Assembly (NCBI RefSeq): GCF_014645655.1
Contig: NZ_BMMD01000001.1
Location: forward strand, 28,229 to 92,228
Length of the DNA stretch: 64,000 bases
Source of the DNA: Agromyces bauzanensis
GTDB lineage: Bacteria > Actinomycetota > Actinomycetes > Actinomycetales > Microbacteriaceae
Direction of reading: 5' to 3'
Shown: positions 34,399-42,701 of the stretch, one piece after another
How positions within the stretch are numbered: position 1 is the stretch's first letter
Layout: the number at the start of each line of letters is the position of its first letter
Position numbers and translations under genes: made by a program
The notes under the pieces: model-generated
The model's database searches: none
What the model saw: only the letters and a program-made list of their open reading frames with translations
What the model was told of the DNA's origin: nothing

Positions 34399-35321
34399 GC
34401 CCCGACCCGCAGCCGCGTGGCGATCGGGGCGACCAGCCGCAGGCCTCAACGGGCCGTCACCTGCTGAAGGCGATAGCGGGGTTCGACGAGGTCTCCCCGC
34501 GGTTGGGGATGCTCGACGAAGGGGCCCTCAGCGAGCTCGAGCGACGGGACCCGGATGCCGCGCTGACCTTGCTCGCGGAGATGAGCGGTGCCACCGACGA
34601 ACGGCTGCGACGATTGGCGTTGGCGCTGTCGGGCCGGGTCATGGTCCGTGCGGCGTCGCCGCGCGGCGCACCACGGCCCGGCGCCGGTCGCATCCGATCG
34701 CGACGCTGGGAGCCCGGCGTCGACGTTGACGTGGACGCGAGCTTGGACGAGCTCATGGTCTCGAACCTCGCCGGACGGGCCGCCGACCCCGCCGGACTGC
34801 GCGGGCCCGGCTGGACCCGGCCAGCGACCGCGATCAGTCTCGTGCTGGACCGGTCCGGATCGATGGGGGGCGCGAGGCTTGCCACGGCGGCGGTTGCCGC
34901 GGCCGCCGTGGCGCTGCGAGACATCGAGGACTACAGCGTCATAGCCTTCGGCTCGTCCGTACGCATCGTCAAGGCGCAGCGTCAGCCGCGCGCGGTGGAG
35001 GGCGTCGTGGAAGACCTGCTGAGCCTGCGCGGCCACGGCCGCACCGATCTGGCGGCCGCGTTGCGGGCCGCCGCTCGCGAACTGTCCGAATCGACCGCGT
35101 CGCGGCGCATCACTCTGCTGCTCTCCGACGGGCGCGCCACGACCGGGGACGACCCGGTTGCGGCAGCGCGCGCCCTCGACGAGTTACTCGTACTGGCGCC
35201 CGTCGGCCCGGACGAGTCCGGCGTGCAGGCGCGCGCGCTGGCGCGCGCGGTCGGCGGCCGGGCGGCCGAGGTCAGCGGACCGAGCGCCGTCCCCGCCGCG
35301 ATCGCCGGACTCTGGCCATGA
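34278..35321 (+). CDS. von Willebrand factor A domain protein, MoxR partner
   Basis: A vWA protein with the MIDAS motif SLVLDRSGSMGGARLA (Asp191 in this numbering), a later Thr in GHGRTDLAAALR and the Asp in LLLSDGRATTGDD. An N-terminal helical domain (ERRDPDAALTLLAEMSGATDERLRRLALAL) precedes it. Such proteins pair with MoxR ATPases. The start is uncertain: the GTG at 34278 makes a 120-base overlap with MoxR and an unnatural Arg/Gly-rich beginning, while the next in-frame ATG is 34509, after conserved-looking text. It contains an in-frame TTA Leu codon at 35184-35186, rare in this genome. Confidence 0.8.
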   Translation: MASRIRSDRGTATGSGRGGRTGKSARGDRPHPTGAPRNGLSPDPQPRGDRGDQPQASTGRHLLKAIAGFDEVSPRLGMLDEGALSELERRDPDAALTLLAEMSGATDERLRRLALALSGRVMVRAASPRGAPRPGAGRIRSRRWEPGVDVDVDASLDELMVSNLAGRAADPAGLRGPGWTRPATAISLVLDRSGSMGGARLATAAVAAAAVALRDIEDYSVIAFGSSVRIVKAQRQPRAVEGVVEDLLSLRGHGRTDLAAALRAAARELSESTASRRITLLLSDGRATTGDDPVAAARALDELLVLAPVGPDESGVQARALARAVGGRAAEVSGPSAVPAAIAGLWP

Positions 35322-35323
35322 GG

Positions 35324-35521
35324 TCAACGCCGCTCGGCCTCGGACCGGTTCGACGCGCTCGGCGATGTGGTGGGCGCGGCATTGAGCCCGTCCAGGATGA
35401 GGGTCGTGATCTGGCGATGAAGGACGTTCCCGACAACGTAGACGGTCACGCCGGCGTCGCCCAGGGCCTCCATGACGTGCGTGAACGTCCCGAAGGTGTA
35501 GAGCGCCATCAGTTCGTCCAC
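35324..35521 (-). pseudogene. small ORF, possible C-terminal remnant of a regulator
   Basis: A 65-residue frame starting at a GTG: MDELMALYTFGTFTHVMEALGDAG, then VYVVGNVLHRQITTLILDGLNAA and a polar tail. In-frame upstream there are only nine more codons before a stop. The helical, partly hydrophobic text with HRQITTLILDGL resembles the ligand-domain end of a TetR-type regulator, and the DNA-binding half is missing. It may be a gene remnant or a small real protein; I cannot tell. Confidence 0.35.
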
Positions 35522-35599
35522 CTGGGGCGGGCTCAGTAAGGTTCAGGCCGGTTCCCGCGGGGGCCACCGGCGTGCGGGATCGCCGTATGAGCCGCGGCG

Positions 35600-36529
35600 C
35601 TACGCGGTGAACCGGTCGAGCCGCCGCAGGATGAGGCCCTCGCGCAGGGCCCACGGCGACACCTCGAGTTCATCGACCCCGAAGGCCCGCATCGCCTCCG
35701 AGAGCACCACCGCACCCGCGACGATCTGGAACGTGCGGTCGGCGGTGATGCCGGGCAGTGCGGGTCGAGCGTCCGAGGGGATCTTCGCGAGCCGCGGCGT
35801 CCAGTCGTCGAGGCCGTGACGGGTGAGGATGCTGCGATCGGATGCCCCGACGCCCTCCTCGACCGTGCCGGCGAGCCGCGCGAGCGAGCGGATCGTCTTC
35901 GACGAGCCCACGACGTGCTCGGGCGCGGGCAGATCGCGGACCGGGGCGACCGCCTCGGCGAGGATCGCCCGCGCGTGCCCGCGCAGGTTCGCGACCTGAT
36001 CGGCGGATGGCGGGTCGTCGGGGAGGAACTCGATGGTCGAGCGGCCGGCTCCGAGCGGCAGCGACCGCGCGACATCTGGCACCTCGTCGATGCCCTGCGC
36101 GAGCTCGAGTGAGCCGCCGCCGATGTCGAGCAGCAGGATACGGCCGGCCGACCAGCCATACCAGCGCCGCACCGCGAGGTACGTGAGGCTCGCCTCGTCG
36201 TCGCCTGAGAGCACGTCGAGCTCCACCCCGGTCTCGGCGGCGACCCGGGCCAGCACCTCCTCCCCGTTCGACGCCTCGCGGATGGCGGAGGTCGCGAACG
36301 CGAGCAGCTCATCGATGCCCGCTCGGCGGGCGGCGTCGGATGCCTCGCCAACTGCGGTGAGGATGGCGTCGACGCCTTCGGGACGGATCGAGCCGTCGCC
36401 GTCGAGATACCGCATGAGGCGCAGCACCGACTTCTGCGAGGTCATGGGGATCGGCCGCGCGCCGCGATGGGCGTCGACGACGAGCAGGTGCACGGTGTTG
36501 GAACCGACGTCGAGGACCCCGAGGCGCAT
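35600..36529 (-). CDS. ppx: Ppx/GppA family phosphatase
   Basis: Exopolyphosphatase / pppGpp phosphohydrolase of the ASKHA fold, 309 residues, the short actinobacterial form. Seen: phosphate 1 loop LGVLDVGSNTVHLLVVD, AFATSAIREASNGE, phosphate 2 loop ILLLDIGGGSLELAQG with SLPLGAGR, and VVGSSKTIRSLARL. The ATG at 36529 is 6 bases after TACGCT on the same strand. In many Actinobacteria this gene follows DUF501; here about 9 kb lies between them. It is divergent from the TetR gene. Confidence 0.92.
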   Translation of the reverse strand: MRLGVLDVGSNTVHLLVVDAHRGARPIPMTSQKSVLRLMRYLDGDGSIRPEGVDAILTAVGEASDAARRAGIDELLAFATSAIREASNGEEVLARVAAETGVELDVLSGDDEASLTYLAVRRWYGWSAGRILLLDIGGGSLELAQGIDEVPDVARSLPLGAGRSTIEFLPDDPPSADQVANLRGHARAILAEAVAPVRDLPAPEHVVGSSKTIRSLARLAGTVEEGVGASDRSILTRHGLDDWTPRLAKIPSDARPALPGITADRTFQIVAGAVVLSEAMRAFGVDELEVSPWALREGLILRRLDRFTA

Positions 36530-36535
36530 GGTTCG

Positions 36536-36541
36536 AGCGTA
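36536..36541 (-). promoter_or_regulatory. -10 element TACGCT of ppx
   Basis: On the minus strand TACGCT ends 6 bases before the ATG, consistent with a leaderless mRNA. Confidence 0.5.
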
Positions 36542-36587
36542 CTGGCGACGGATGCATCCGACGACGCGTTTCCTGCATACTGGTGCG

Positions 36588-36607
36588 AGTGGGACGACTG
36601 TCCCACT
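36588..36607. promoter_or_regulatory. probable TetR operator
   Basis: AGTGGGACGACTGTCCCACT has perfect 8-bp arms around GACT. It lies about 30 bases before the TetR gene and just after a CATACT-type -10 hexamer, so binding would block transcription of the TetR-aldolase-oxidase operon. Confidence 0.65.
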
Positions 36608-36637
36608 TTGGTCGGCGACGGCGTCGAGAGGAGCCCG

Positions 36638-37234
36638 GTGGCCCGCATCCCCGCATCCGAGCGCCGCAACGCCTTGGTCGAGGCCGCCCTTCGCGTGGTG
36701 TCGCGGCAGGGGATCGCGCGGGCCACGACCCGGGCGATCGTCGCCGAGGCGGGAATGTCGCTCGCGAGTTTCCACTACGCGTTCGACTCACGCGATGAGC
36801 TCATCGACGAGCTCATCGCCACCGTCGTCGCCCGCGAGGAGCAGGCCGTCATCCCCGACATCGTGCCCGGGCAGGACCTTCGCCGGATCCTCGAATCGGG
36901 CCTCCTCCGCTACCTCGAGCACTTGGAGGCCGACCCCGATCACGAGCAGGCGATGCTCGAGCTCACGCAGTATGCGCTCCGTTCGCCGGAGCGGTATCCG
37001 CTCGCCGTCGCGCAGTACCGCCGCTACGCCGAACTGGCCGAGCACTCGCTCGAGATCGCCGCCGAAGCGGCCGGAACCACCTGGCGGCGCCCGGTCGCCG
37101 AGGTGGCGCACGTGCTCGTCGCGTTCACTGACGGGCTTACCATCACCTGGCTCGTCGACCGTGACGACGCCGCCGCCCGCGCAGTGGTGAGAACAGCCGC
37201 GGACGCCCTCTCGAGAATGGCAGACACCCGATGA
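36638..37234 (+). CDS. TetR family transcriptional regulator
   Basis: A 198-residue TetR protein. The N-terminal DNA-binding domain is RRNALVEAALRVVSRQGIARATTRAIVAEAGMSLASFHYAFDSRDEL, with the usual helix-turn-helix and the Y-x-F-x-S-R-DEL end. An all-helical ligand-binding domain follows with no recognisable ligand signature. GTG at 36638 with GAGAGGAG upstream. It overlaps the next gene by 4 bases, so it is the first gene of a three-gene operon and probably represses it through the 20-bp palindrome upstream. Confidence 0.93.
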   Translation: MARIPASERRNALVEAALRVVSRQGIARATTRAIVAEAGMSLASFHYAFDSRDELIDELIATVVAREEQAVIPDIVPGQDLRRILESGLLRYLEHLEADPDHEQAMLELTQYALRSPERYPLAVAQYRRYAELAEHSLEIAAEAAGTTWRRPVAEVAHVLVAFTDGLTITWLVDRDDAAARAVVRTAADALSRMADTR

Positions 37235-38478
37235 CGGGCCTCGACCTGCGCATGGCCGCCGCGACGACGGATGCCCCGAGCTGGCTCGATCCCGCACGGC
37301 ACTGGCCCGCCCTCACCGCCGCCACGCGCGACCTCGACGCGCCGGTCGGAGCCATCCACCTCCCGGCGTTGCGGCACAATGCGATCGACATGGTCCGGCG
37401 CGCCGGGGGGACGCCCATTCGCATCGCCTCGAAGTCGGTGCGGGTGCGCGGCGTGATCGAGGCGCTCCTCAGCGAGCCGGGATACCGCGGCGTGCTCGCC
37501 TACACCCTCGCCGAGGCGCTGTGGCTCGCCGACACCGTCGACGACCTCGTGGTCGGCTATCCCACGGCGGAGCGCGGCGGCATCCGCCGGCTCGGCCGCG
37601 ACGCCGATCTCGCGAGCCGCATCACGCTCATGGTGGACTCGCCGCAGCAACTCGACCTCATCGACGCCGTGTTGCCGCCCGGCGAGCGCGAGACGATCCG
37701 GGTGTGCCTCGAACTCGACGTGTCATGGCAGGTTCCCGTGCTCGGCCATGTCGGCGTGCGCCGCTCGCCCGTGCACGAGCCGGCCGAGGCGGGGGCGCTC
37801 GCGGCCTACATCGCGGGCCGGCGGGGGTTTCGCCTCGTCGGCATGATGGCGTACGAGGCGCAGATCGCCGGGGTCGCGAACCGGCCCGCGGGCCGGCCGG
37901 TCGACGGCGCGGTGAACCGGTGGATGCAGTCCTGGTCGATGCCCGAGCTCGTGGAGCGTCGATCGCACGCGGTCGCCGCGGTGCGCGAGCACGTCGAGCT
38001 CGAGTTCGTGAACGGCGGCGGCACCGGCTCGCTCGAGGCCACGGCGGCGGATGCCTCGGTCACCGAGATCGCCGCAGGTTCGGGTCTGTTCGGCGGCCAT
38101 CTCTTCGATGGCTACGCGCAGTTCACTCCGGCTCCCGCCGCGGCGTTCGCGCTCGACGTGGTGCGTTCGCCGAGTCCCGAGCACGCCACCATCCTCGGCG
38201 GCGGCTGGATCGCGTCGGGGCCGCCCGGCGCCGACCGCGTGCCGCGGATCGTGTGGCCAGAGGGCCTCTCGGTGCTCGCCCGCGAGTCCGCGGGCGAGGT
38301 GCAGACCCCGGTCGCCGGGCGCGCCGCTCGGCGGTTGCGCGTGGGTGACCGCGTGTGGTTCCGGCACACGAAGTCGGGCGAGCTCGCCGAACACCTGAAC
38401 GCGTTCGCCGTCGTCGACGGCGGCGACGTGGTCGACGCGATCCCGACGTACCGGGGCGAGGGGAGGGCGTTCCTGTGA
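37231..38478 (+). CDS. PLP-dependent amino acid deaminase/aldolase (alanine racemase fold)
   Basis: Protein of 415 residues with the N-terminal TIM barrel of the alanine-racemase / D-threonine-aldolase group. The PLP Lys appears in PIRIASKSVRVRGV, the barrel continues with VLAYTLAEALWLAD, LELDVSWQ and FRLVGMMAYEAQIAGV, and VNGGGTGSLEATAADASVTEIAAGSGLFGGH is the phosphate-binding part. The C-terminal metal-binding region is RVWFRHTKSGELAEHLN with His and Cys-like ligands. Likely acts on a D- or beta-hydroxy amino acid; the substrate is not evident. It overlaps the TetR and oxidase genes by 4 bases each. Confidence 0.85.
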   Translation: MTGLDLRMAAATTDAPSWLDPARHWPALTAATRDLDAPVGAIHLPALRHNAIDMVRRAGGTPIRIASKSVRVRGVIEALLSEPGYRGVLAYTLAEALWLADTVDDLVVGYPTAERGGIRRLGRDADLASRITLMVDSPQQLDLIDAVLPPGERETIRVCLELDVSWQVPVLGHVGVRRSPVHEPAEAGALAAYIAGRRGFRLVGMMAYEAQIAGVANRPAGRPVDGAVNRWMQSWSMPELVERRSHAVAAVREHVELEFVNGGGTGSLEATAADASVTEIAAGSGLFGGHLFDGYAQFTPAPAAAFALDVVRSPSPEHATILGGGWIASGPPGADRVPRIVWPEGLSVLARESAGEVQTPVAGRAARRLRVGDRVWFRHTKSGELAEHLNAFAVVDGGDVVDAIPTYRGEGRAFL

Positions 38479-39788
38479 CGGCGAGCGGAGCCACGTGGCG
38501 CAACTGGGCGCGCACCGAGTCGGTGCGGCCGCTGCGCGTCGAGCGGCCGGCCACGGCGAGCGCGGTGGAGCGCGCGGTGGTCGCGGCCGCGGCATCCGGC
38601 CTGCGCATCAAGCCCGTCGGCTCGGGGCACAGCTTCACCGGCGTCGCGGTGGCGCCGGGCGTGCAGCTCGACCTCACCGACCTGACGGGGGTCATCGACG
38701 CGGATGTCGCGACCGGCCGGGTCGCGCTCGCCGCAGGCACCCGGCTGCATCAGCTGCCCGCGCTGCTCGCGCCGTACGGCCTCGCCATGGCGAACATGGG
38801 CGACATCGACCGGCAGACGATCGCGGGTGCGACGGCGACGGGCACGCACGGCACCGGGCTCGCGTTCGGCGGGCTCGCGACGCAGATCGTCGCCGTGAAG
38901 CTCGTGACCGGCACGGGGGAGCCGCTCACCGTGAGCGAGACCGAGCGCCCCGACCTGCTGCCGGCCGTGCGCCTCGGCCTCGGCGCGCTCGGCGTGCTCG
39001 TCGAGCTCACGCTGCAGCTCGTGCCGCGGTACGTGCTGCACGCCGTCGAGCGGCCAGAGCCGCTCGCGGAGGTGCTCGAGCAGTGGCTCGACCGGGTGCG
39101 GAGCCGCGACCACTTCGAGTTCTACTGGTTCCCGCACACCGACGCTGCGCTCACGAAGACCAATACGCGGCTTCCGGGCGACGCGCCGCGGAAGCCGCTC
39201 GGTCGCACGTCTCGGTGGGTCGACGACGAACTGCTCGCGAACGGCGCGTACCGGGCCATCTGCGCGCTCGGCGCCGTCGCCCCCGGCACGACGCCCCGCT
39301 CGGCGCGCATCGTCGAACGTCTCTCGGGCGGCCGCGACTTCGCCGACTTCTCGCCCAAGGTGTTCACGACGCATCGCAGCGTCCGATTCCGCGAGATGGA
39401 GTACGCCGTGCCGCTCGAGGCGGTACCTGACGCGTTCCGCGAGGTGCGTGCCCTCATCGAGCGGAAGGGATGGCGCGTCAGCTTCCCGATCGAGGTGCGG
39501 GCCGCGGCATCCGACGACAACTGGCTCTCGACCGCATACGGACGCGAGACGGGGTACCTCGCCGTGCACCGCTACGTCCGCGAGGACCCGCGCGAATACT
39601 TCACGGCCGTGGAGGAGATCATGCGCGGGTACGGCGGCCGCCCGCACTGGGGAAAGATGCACACGCAGGCGGCCGAGTCGCTGCGCCACCTCTATCCCCG
39701 GTTCGACGACTTCCTGCGCGTTCGCGACGAGCTCGACCCCGAGCGGCGTTTCGCGAACCCGTACCTCGACCGGGTGCTCGGCACCTGA
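38475..39788 (+). CDS. FAD-linked aldonolactone oxidase (D-arabinono-1,4-lactone oxidase family)
   Basis: Vanillyl-alcohol-oxidase-type flavoprotein of 437 residues. The FAD-binding domain has IKPVGSGHSFTGVAVAPGVQLDL and GDIDRQTIAGATATGTHGTG. The C-terminal ALO domain has HFEFYWFPHTDAALTKTN, VFTTHRSVRFREMEYAVP and the end GGRPHWGKMHTQ...DPERRFANPYLDRVLG with the catalytic-pocket Trp-Gly-Lys. Relatives oxidise aldonolactones or alditols. GTG at 38475 overlaps the upstream stop. Pairing with a racemase-fold enzyme under TetR control recurs in actinobacteria as far as I recall. Confidence 0.88.
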   Translation: MTASGATWRNWARTESVRPLRVERPATASAVERAVVAAAASGLRIKPVGSGHSFTGVAVAPGVQLDLTDLTGVIDADVATGRVALAAGTRLHQLPALLAPYGLAMANMGDIDRQTIAGATATGTHGTGLAFGGLATQIVAVKLVTGTGEPLTVSETERPDLLPAVRLGLGALGVLVELTLQLVPRYVLHAVERPEPLAEVLEQWLDRVRSRDHFEFYWFPHTDAALTKTNTRLPGDAPRKPLGRTSRWVDDELLANGAYRAICALGAVAPGTTPRSARIVERLSGGRDFADFSPKVFTTHRSVRFREMEYAVPLEAVPDAFREVRALIERKGWRVSFPIEVRAAASDDNWLSTAYGRETGYLAVHRYVREDPREYFTAVEEIMRGYGGRPHWGKMHTQAAESLRHLYPRFDDFLRVRDELDPERRFANPYLDRVLGT

Positions 39789-39887
39789 CGCTCCGTGGGC
39801 TCGCGTCTGCCTGAACCTCGCCCACGAGCCGGCCGGAACTTCCCTCCGAGTCTCATGGGAAGCCCGGCTCATGCGACCGCCGCTCAG

Positions 39888-39893
39888 TAGGAT
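39888..39893 (+). promoter_or_regulatory. -10 element TAGGAT of lemA-htpX
   Basis: TAGGAT predicts a start near 39900 and a 46-base leader with TAGGAG before lemA. The 157-base gap upstream holds nothing else that I recognise. Confidence 0.45.
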
Positions 39894-39945
39894 GGTGGAA
39901 CACCGTTCATCCGTTTTCGTCGCGAGAGTGCTAGGAGTCCGTGCC

Positions 39946-40512
39946 ATGGAATGGCTCATCCCCGTCATCGTCGTCGTCGCACTCGTGGTGATCATCGGCA
40001 TCTACCTCTGGGCGACCTACAACTCGCTGGTCACGCTCAACGTGCGCGTCGACGAGGCGTGGAGCGACATCACGGTGCAGCTGAAGCGTCGCGCCGACCT
40101 CATCCCGAACCTCATCGAGGCGGTGAAGGGCTACGCCGCACACGAGAAGGCGGTCTTCGAGAATGTCACGCGCGCGCGCGCCGAGACGCTGCAGGCGCAC
40201 GGTCCGGCCGAGGCGGGTGTCGCCGAGAACCATATGCAGCAGGCCCTGAAGTCGATATTCGCGGTGGCCGAGGCGTACCCCCAGCTGCAGGCGAGCCAGA
40301 ACTTCCTGCAGCTGCAGGCCGAGCTCGTCGACACGGAAGACAAGATCCAGGCGTCGCGTCGGTTCTACAACGGCGGCGTTCGTGAGCTCAACACGAAGAT
40401 CAAGGTCTTCCCGAACACGCTCTTCGTGCGCAGCCTGGGCTTCCACGAGCGGGAGTTCTTCGAGGTGACGGAGCCTGCGGCGATCGCAGAGCCGCCGCGC
40501 GTGCAGTTCTAA
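39946..40512 (+). CDS. lemA: LemA family protein
   Basis: Membrane-anchored helical protein of 188 residues. One N-terminal membrane segment (LIPVIVVVALVVIIGIYLWA) is followed by the LemA core YNSLVTLNVRVDEAWSDITVQLKRRADLIPNL and KGYAAHEKAVFENVTRAR. The family ends with RRFYNGGVRELNTKIKVFPNTLF. It is cotranscribed with htpX 9 bases downstream, a recurrent pair linked to membrane-protein quality control; the molecular role is not established. Confidence 0.93.
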   Translation: MEWLIPVIVVVALVVIIGIYLWATYNSLVTLNVRVDEAWSDITVQLKRRADLIPNLIEAVKGYAAHEKAVFENVTRARAETLQAHGPAEAGVAENHMQQALKSIFAVAEAYPQLQASQNFLQLQAELVDTEDKIQASRRFYNGGVRELNTKIKVFPNTLFVRSLGFHEREFFEVTEPAAIAEPPRVQF

Positions 40513-40521
40513 GGGTCGGCG

Positions 40522-41397
40522 TTGTACCGAGCGATCGCCAGGAACAAGCGCAACACCGTCTTCATCATCCTGTTCTTCCTCGCCATCATCGGCGGGCTGG
40601 GCTGGCTCGCGGCCTGGGTCTACCAAGACCTGACGATCGTCATCGTGACGGTCGTCGTCGCGTCGGCGTACGCCCTGTTCCAGTACTTCACCGCCGACAG
40701 GCAGGCCATCGCCATGTCGGGTGCCGTCCAGCTGCACTCGAAGGCCGACCACCCGCGGCTGTGGCGCACGGTCGAGAACCTCTCGATCACCACCGGCACG
40801 CCCATGCCGAAGGTGTACGTCATCTCCGACCCGGCCCCCAACGCCTTCGCCACCGGGCGAGACCCCGAGCACGCCGTCGTCGCGGCCACCACGGGCCTGC
40901 TCGACATCATGGACGACGCGGAGCTCGAGGGCGTGATGGCGCATGAGCTCGGCCACGTGCGCAACTACGACATCCGCCTCTCGATGATCGTCTTCGGCCT
41001 CGTCGTGGCCATCGGGTTCATCTCCGACATGTTCCTTCGCATGACGTTCTTCGGCGGTCGCAACAACAACCAGAACCCTGTCATGCTCATCGTGGGCCTC
41101 GTGGCCATGCTCATCGCCCCGCTCGTGGCGAGCCTCGTGCAGCTCGCCGTGTCGCGACAGCGGGAGTACCTCGCGGATGCCACGGGCGCGATGACCACGC
41201 GGCATCCCGACGCCCTCGCCAAGGCGCTCGAGAAGCTCGAGGCGTACGGACGCCCCATGCGGCGGCAGAACTCCTCGATGGCCCACCTCTGGATCGCCGA
41301 CCCGCTGAAGCCCGGCGTCATCGACCGGCTGTTCGCGACGCACCCCCCGATCGCCGACCGTGTCAAGCGGCTCGAGCAGATGGGCGGCGCGTTCTAG
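40522..41397 (+). CDS. htpX: M48 family zinc metalloprotease HtpX
   Basis: Membrane-bound metalloprotease that degrades misfolded membrane proteins. The 291 residues have two N-terminal membrane helices (NTVFIILFFLAIIGGLGWLAA and IVIVTVVVASAYALFQYF) and the zinc motif VMAHELGHVRNYD. Two more helices follow, then the third zinc ligand Glu in SRQREYLADATGAM. The start is a TTG at 40522 with AAGGG upstream; no ATG or GTG fits. The ATP-independent protease active site faces the cytoplasm in relatives. Confidence 0.93.
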   Translation: MYRAIARNKRNTVFIILFFLAIIGGLGWLAAWVYQDLTIVIVTVVVASAYALFQYFTADRQAIAMSGAVQLHSKADHPRLWRTVENLSITTGTPMPKVYVISDPAPNAFATGRDPEHAVVAATTGLLDIMDDAELEGVMAHELGHVRNYDIRLSMIVFGLVVAIGFISDMFLRMTFFGGRNNNQNPVMLIVGLVAMLIAPLVASLVQLAVSRQREYLADATGAMTTRHPDALAKALEKLEAYGRPMRRQNSSMAHLWIADPLKPGVIDRLFATHPPIADRVKRLEQMGGAF

Positions 41398-41409
41398 GCG
41401 GCGCCGTCG

Positions 41410-42618
41410 TCAGGACGCAACGAGCTCTGCGCGCAAGGCAGGCGCCAGGTCGCCGCGATCGACGACCTCGATCTCGTCGAGACCCTGCCACGAGGCGGCG
41501 CGCCGGAGCACCGGCACCAGCCTGGCCGCGGTGTCGGCCGGGGCCCCGGCCTCGGACCATGCCGACTGCACGCGCAGCACGCGGGACTTGCGGTCGCTCT
41601 TCAGATCGACGCGCCCGACCAGGTCGTCGTCGACGAGCACCGGCAGCGTGTAGTAGCCGAACTTGCGCTCGGGCTCGGGAGTGTAGATCTCGATGCGGTA
41701 GTGGAAGTCGAAGATGCGCTCTGTGCGCGGGCGGAACCACACCACGGGGTCGAACGGCGACAGCACGGCGGCCGCCTCGAGGCGTCGCGGACGACGGGCG
41801 TCGCGATGCACCCACGTGGGCGTCGGGCGCCGACCCGTCGTCCAGCCGGGCACCTCGACCGGCAGGAGCTCGCCCGCATCCTCGAGGTCGCGGATCGCCG
41901 CGCGCACGCCCGGCCGCTTCATGCGCCAGTAGTCGGCGAGGTCGGCCTCGGTCGCGATGCCGAGGGCGGATGCAGCACGCCGTATGAGCTCGCGCACGGC
42001 GTCGGCCTCGGCGGGCGGCTCGCCGAGCAGCGCGGGCGGAAGCGCCTGCTCGGGGAGGGCGTAGACGCGCTCGAATCGGCGGCGTTCGATGCACACCACC
42101 TCGCCGACGCGGAACATCCACTCCAGCGTGCGCTTGACGTCGGACCAGCCCCACCACGGACCGCGGCGCTCGTTCGCATCGTGCTCGATGGCGCTCGCGG
42201 GCATGGGCCCGTTGGCCGCGAGCTCGTGACGCAGCCAGTCGGCGAGCGTGCGGTTCTCGACGAGCCAGCCGCCCCACTCGCTTCCGCGCCGCCGGTACTC
42301 TTCGCGGCGGAACTCGAAATGTGGCCACAGCTCCCTCGGGATGAACGCCGCCTCGTGCGCCCAGTACTCGAGCAGGCGACCGTGCCTGCCGTGCGCGAGG
42401 CGGTCGAGCAGGGCGCGATCGTAGGCGCCGACGCGGCTGAACGCGGGGAGGTAATGGCTGCGCTCGAACACGTTCACGGAGTCGATCTGGAGCAGCCCGA
42501 GGCGTTCGACGACGCCCCGCACCTGGCGCAGGCCGGCGGTGTCGGGCGCGATGCGCCCGAAGCCCTGGGCGGAGAGCGAGATGCGGCGGGCGAGCGCGGG
42601 ACTGACCGAATCGACCAT
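41410..42618 (-). CDS. YcaQ/AlkZ-type winged-helix DNA glycosylase
   Basis: Protein of 402 residues of the HTH_42 family with tandem winged helices. Members excise alkylated bases, including interstrand crosslinks. The catalytic-loop text LLQIDSVNVFERSHYLPAFSR has the Gln-x-Asp form seen in the YcaQ (AlkX) branch rather than the Gln-x-Gln of AlkZ. Other family signs are LLEYWAHEAAFIPRELWPHF and FDPVVWFRPRTERIFDFHYRIEIY-type text with the conserved Y-x-P-E-x-K end (PEPERKFGYY). ATG at 42618 lies 9 bases after TAGTCT, with the AI-2E gene divergent. Confidence 0.87.
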   Translation of the reverse strand: MVDSVSPALARRISLSAQGFGRIAPDTAGLRQVRGVVERLGLLQIDSVNVFERSHYLPAFSRVGAYDRALLDRLAHGRHGRLLEYWAHEAAFIPRELWPHFEFRREEYRRRGSEWGGWLVENRTLADWLRHELAANGPMPASAIEHDANERRGPWWGWSDVKRTLEWMFRVGEVVCIERRRFERVYALPEQALPPALLGEPPAEADAVRELIRRAASALGIATEADLADYWRMKRPGVRAAIRDLEDAGELLPVEVPGWTTGRRPTPTWVHRDARRPRRLEAAAVLSPFDPVVWFRPRTERIFDFHYRIEIYTPEPERKFGYYTLPVLVDDDLVGRVDLKSDRKSRVLRVQSAWSEAGAPADTAARLVPVLRRAASWQGLDEIEVVDRGDLAPALRAELVAS

Positions 42619-42627
42619 GGTTCCACG

Positions 42628-42633
42628 AGACTA
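42628..42633 (-). promoter_or_regulatory. -10 element TAGTCT of the glycosylase gene
   Basis: Minus-strand TAGTCT lies 9 bases before the ATG at 42618, without a ribosome binding site between. Confidence 0.45.
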
Positions 42634-42701
42634 GCCGCCGCCTCCGACACCGGCCTCTGGTGGGCTTCCGCCCGCATGCCGTCTCGCGCATGCCCCGCGC
42701 C

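Noticed and set aside
35540-35600. Possible right attachment site matching the tRNA-Leu 3' end
   Set aside because: Only short G/C-rich stretches resemble the T-arm/acceptor sequence; no continuous match longer than a few bases and no integrase gene in the block.
36033-37190. Long plus-strand frame across ppx and the TetR gene
   Set aside because: The translation is Ser/Arg/Pro-rich with no family signal, and both real genes account for the region.
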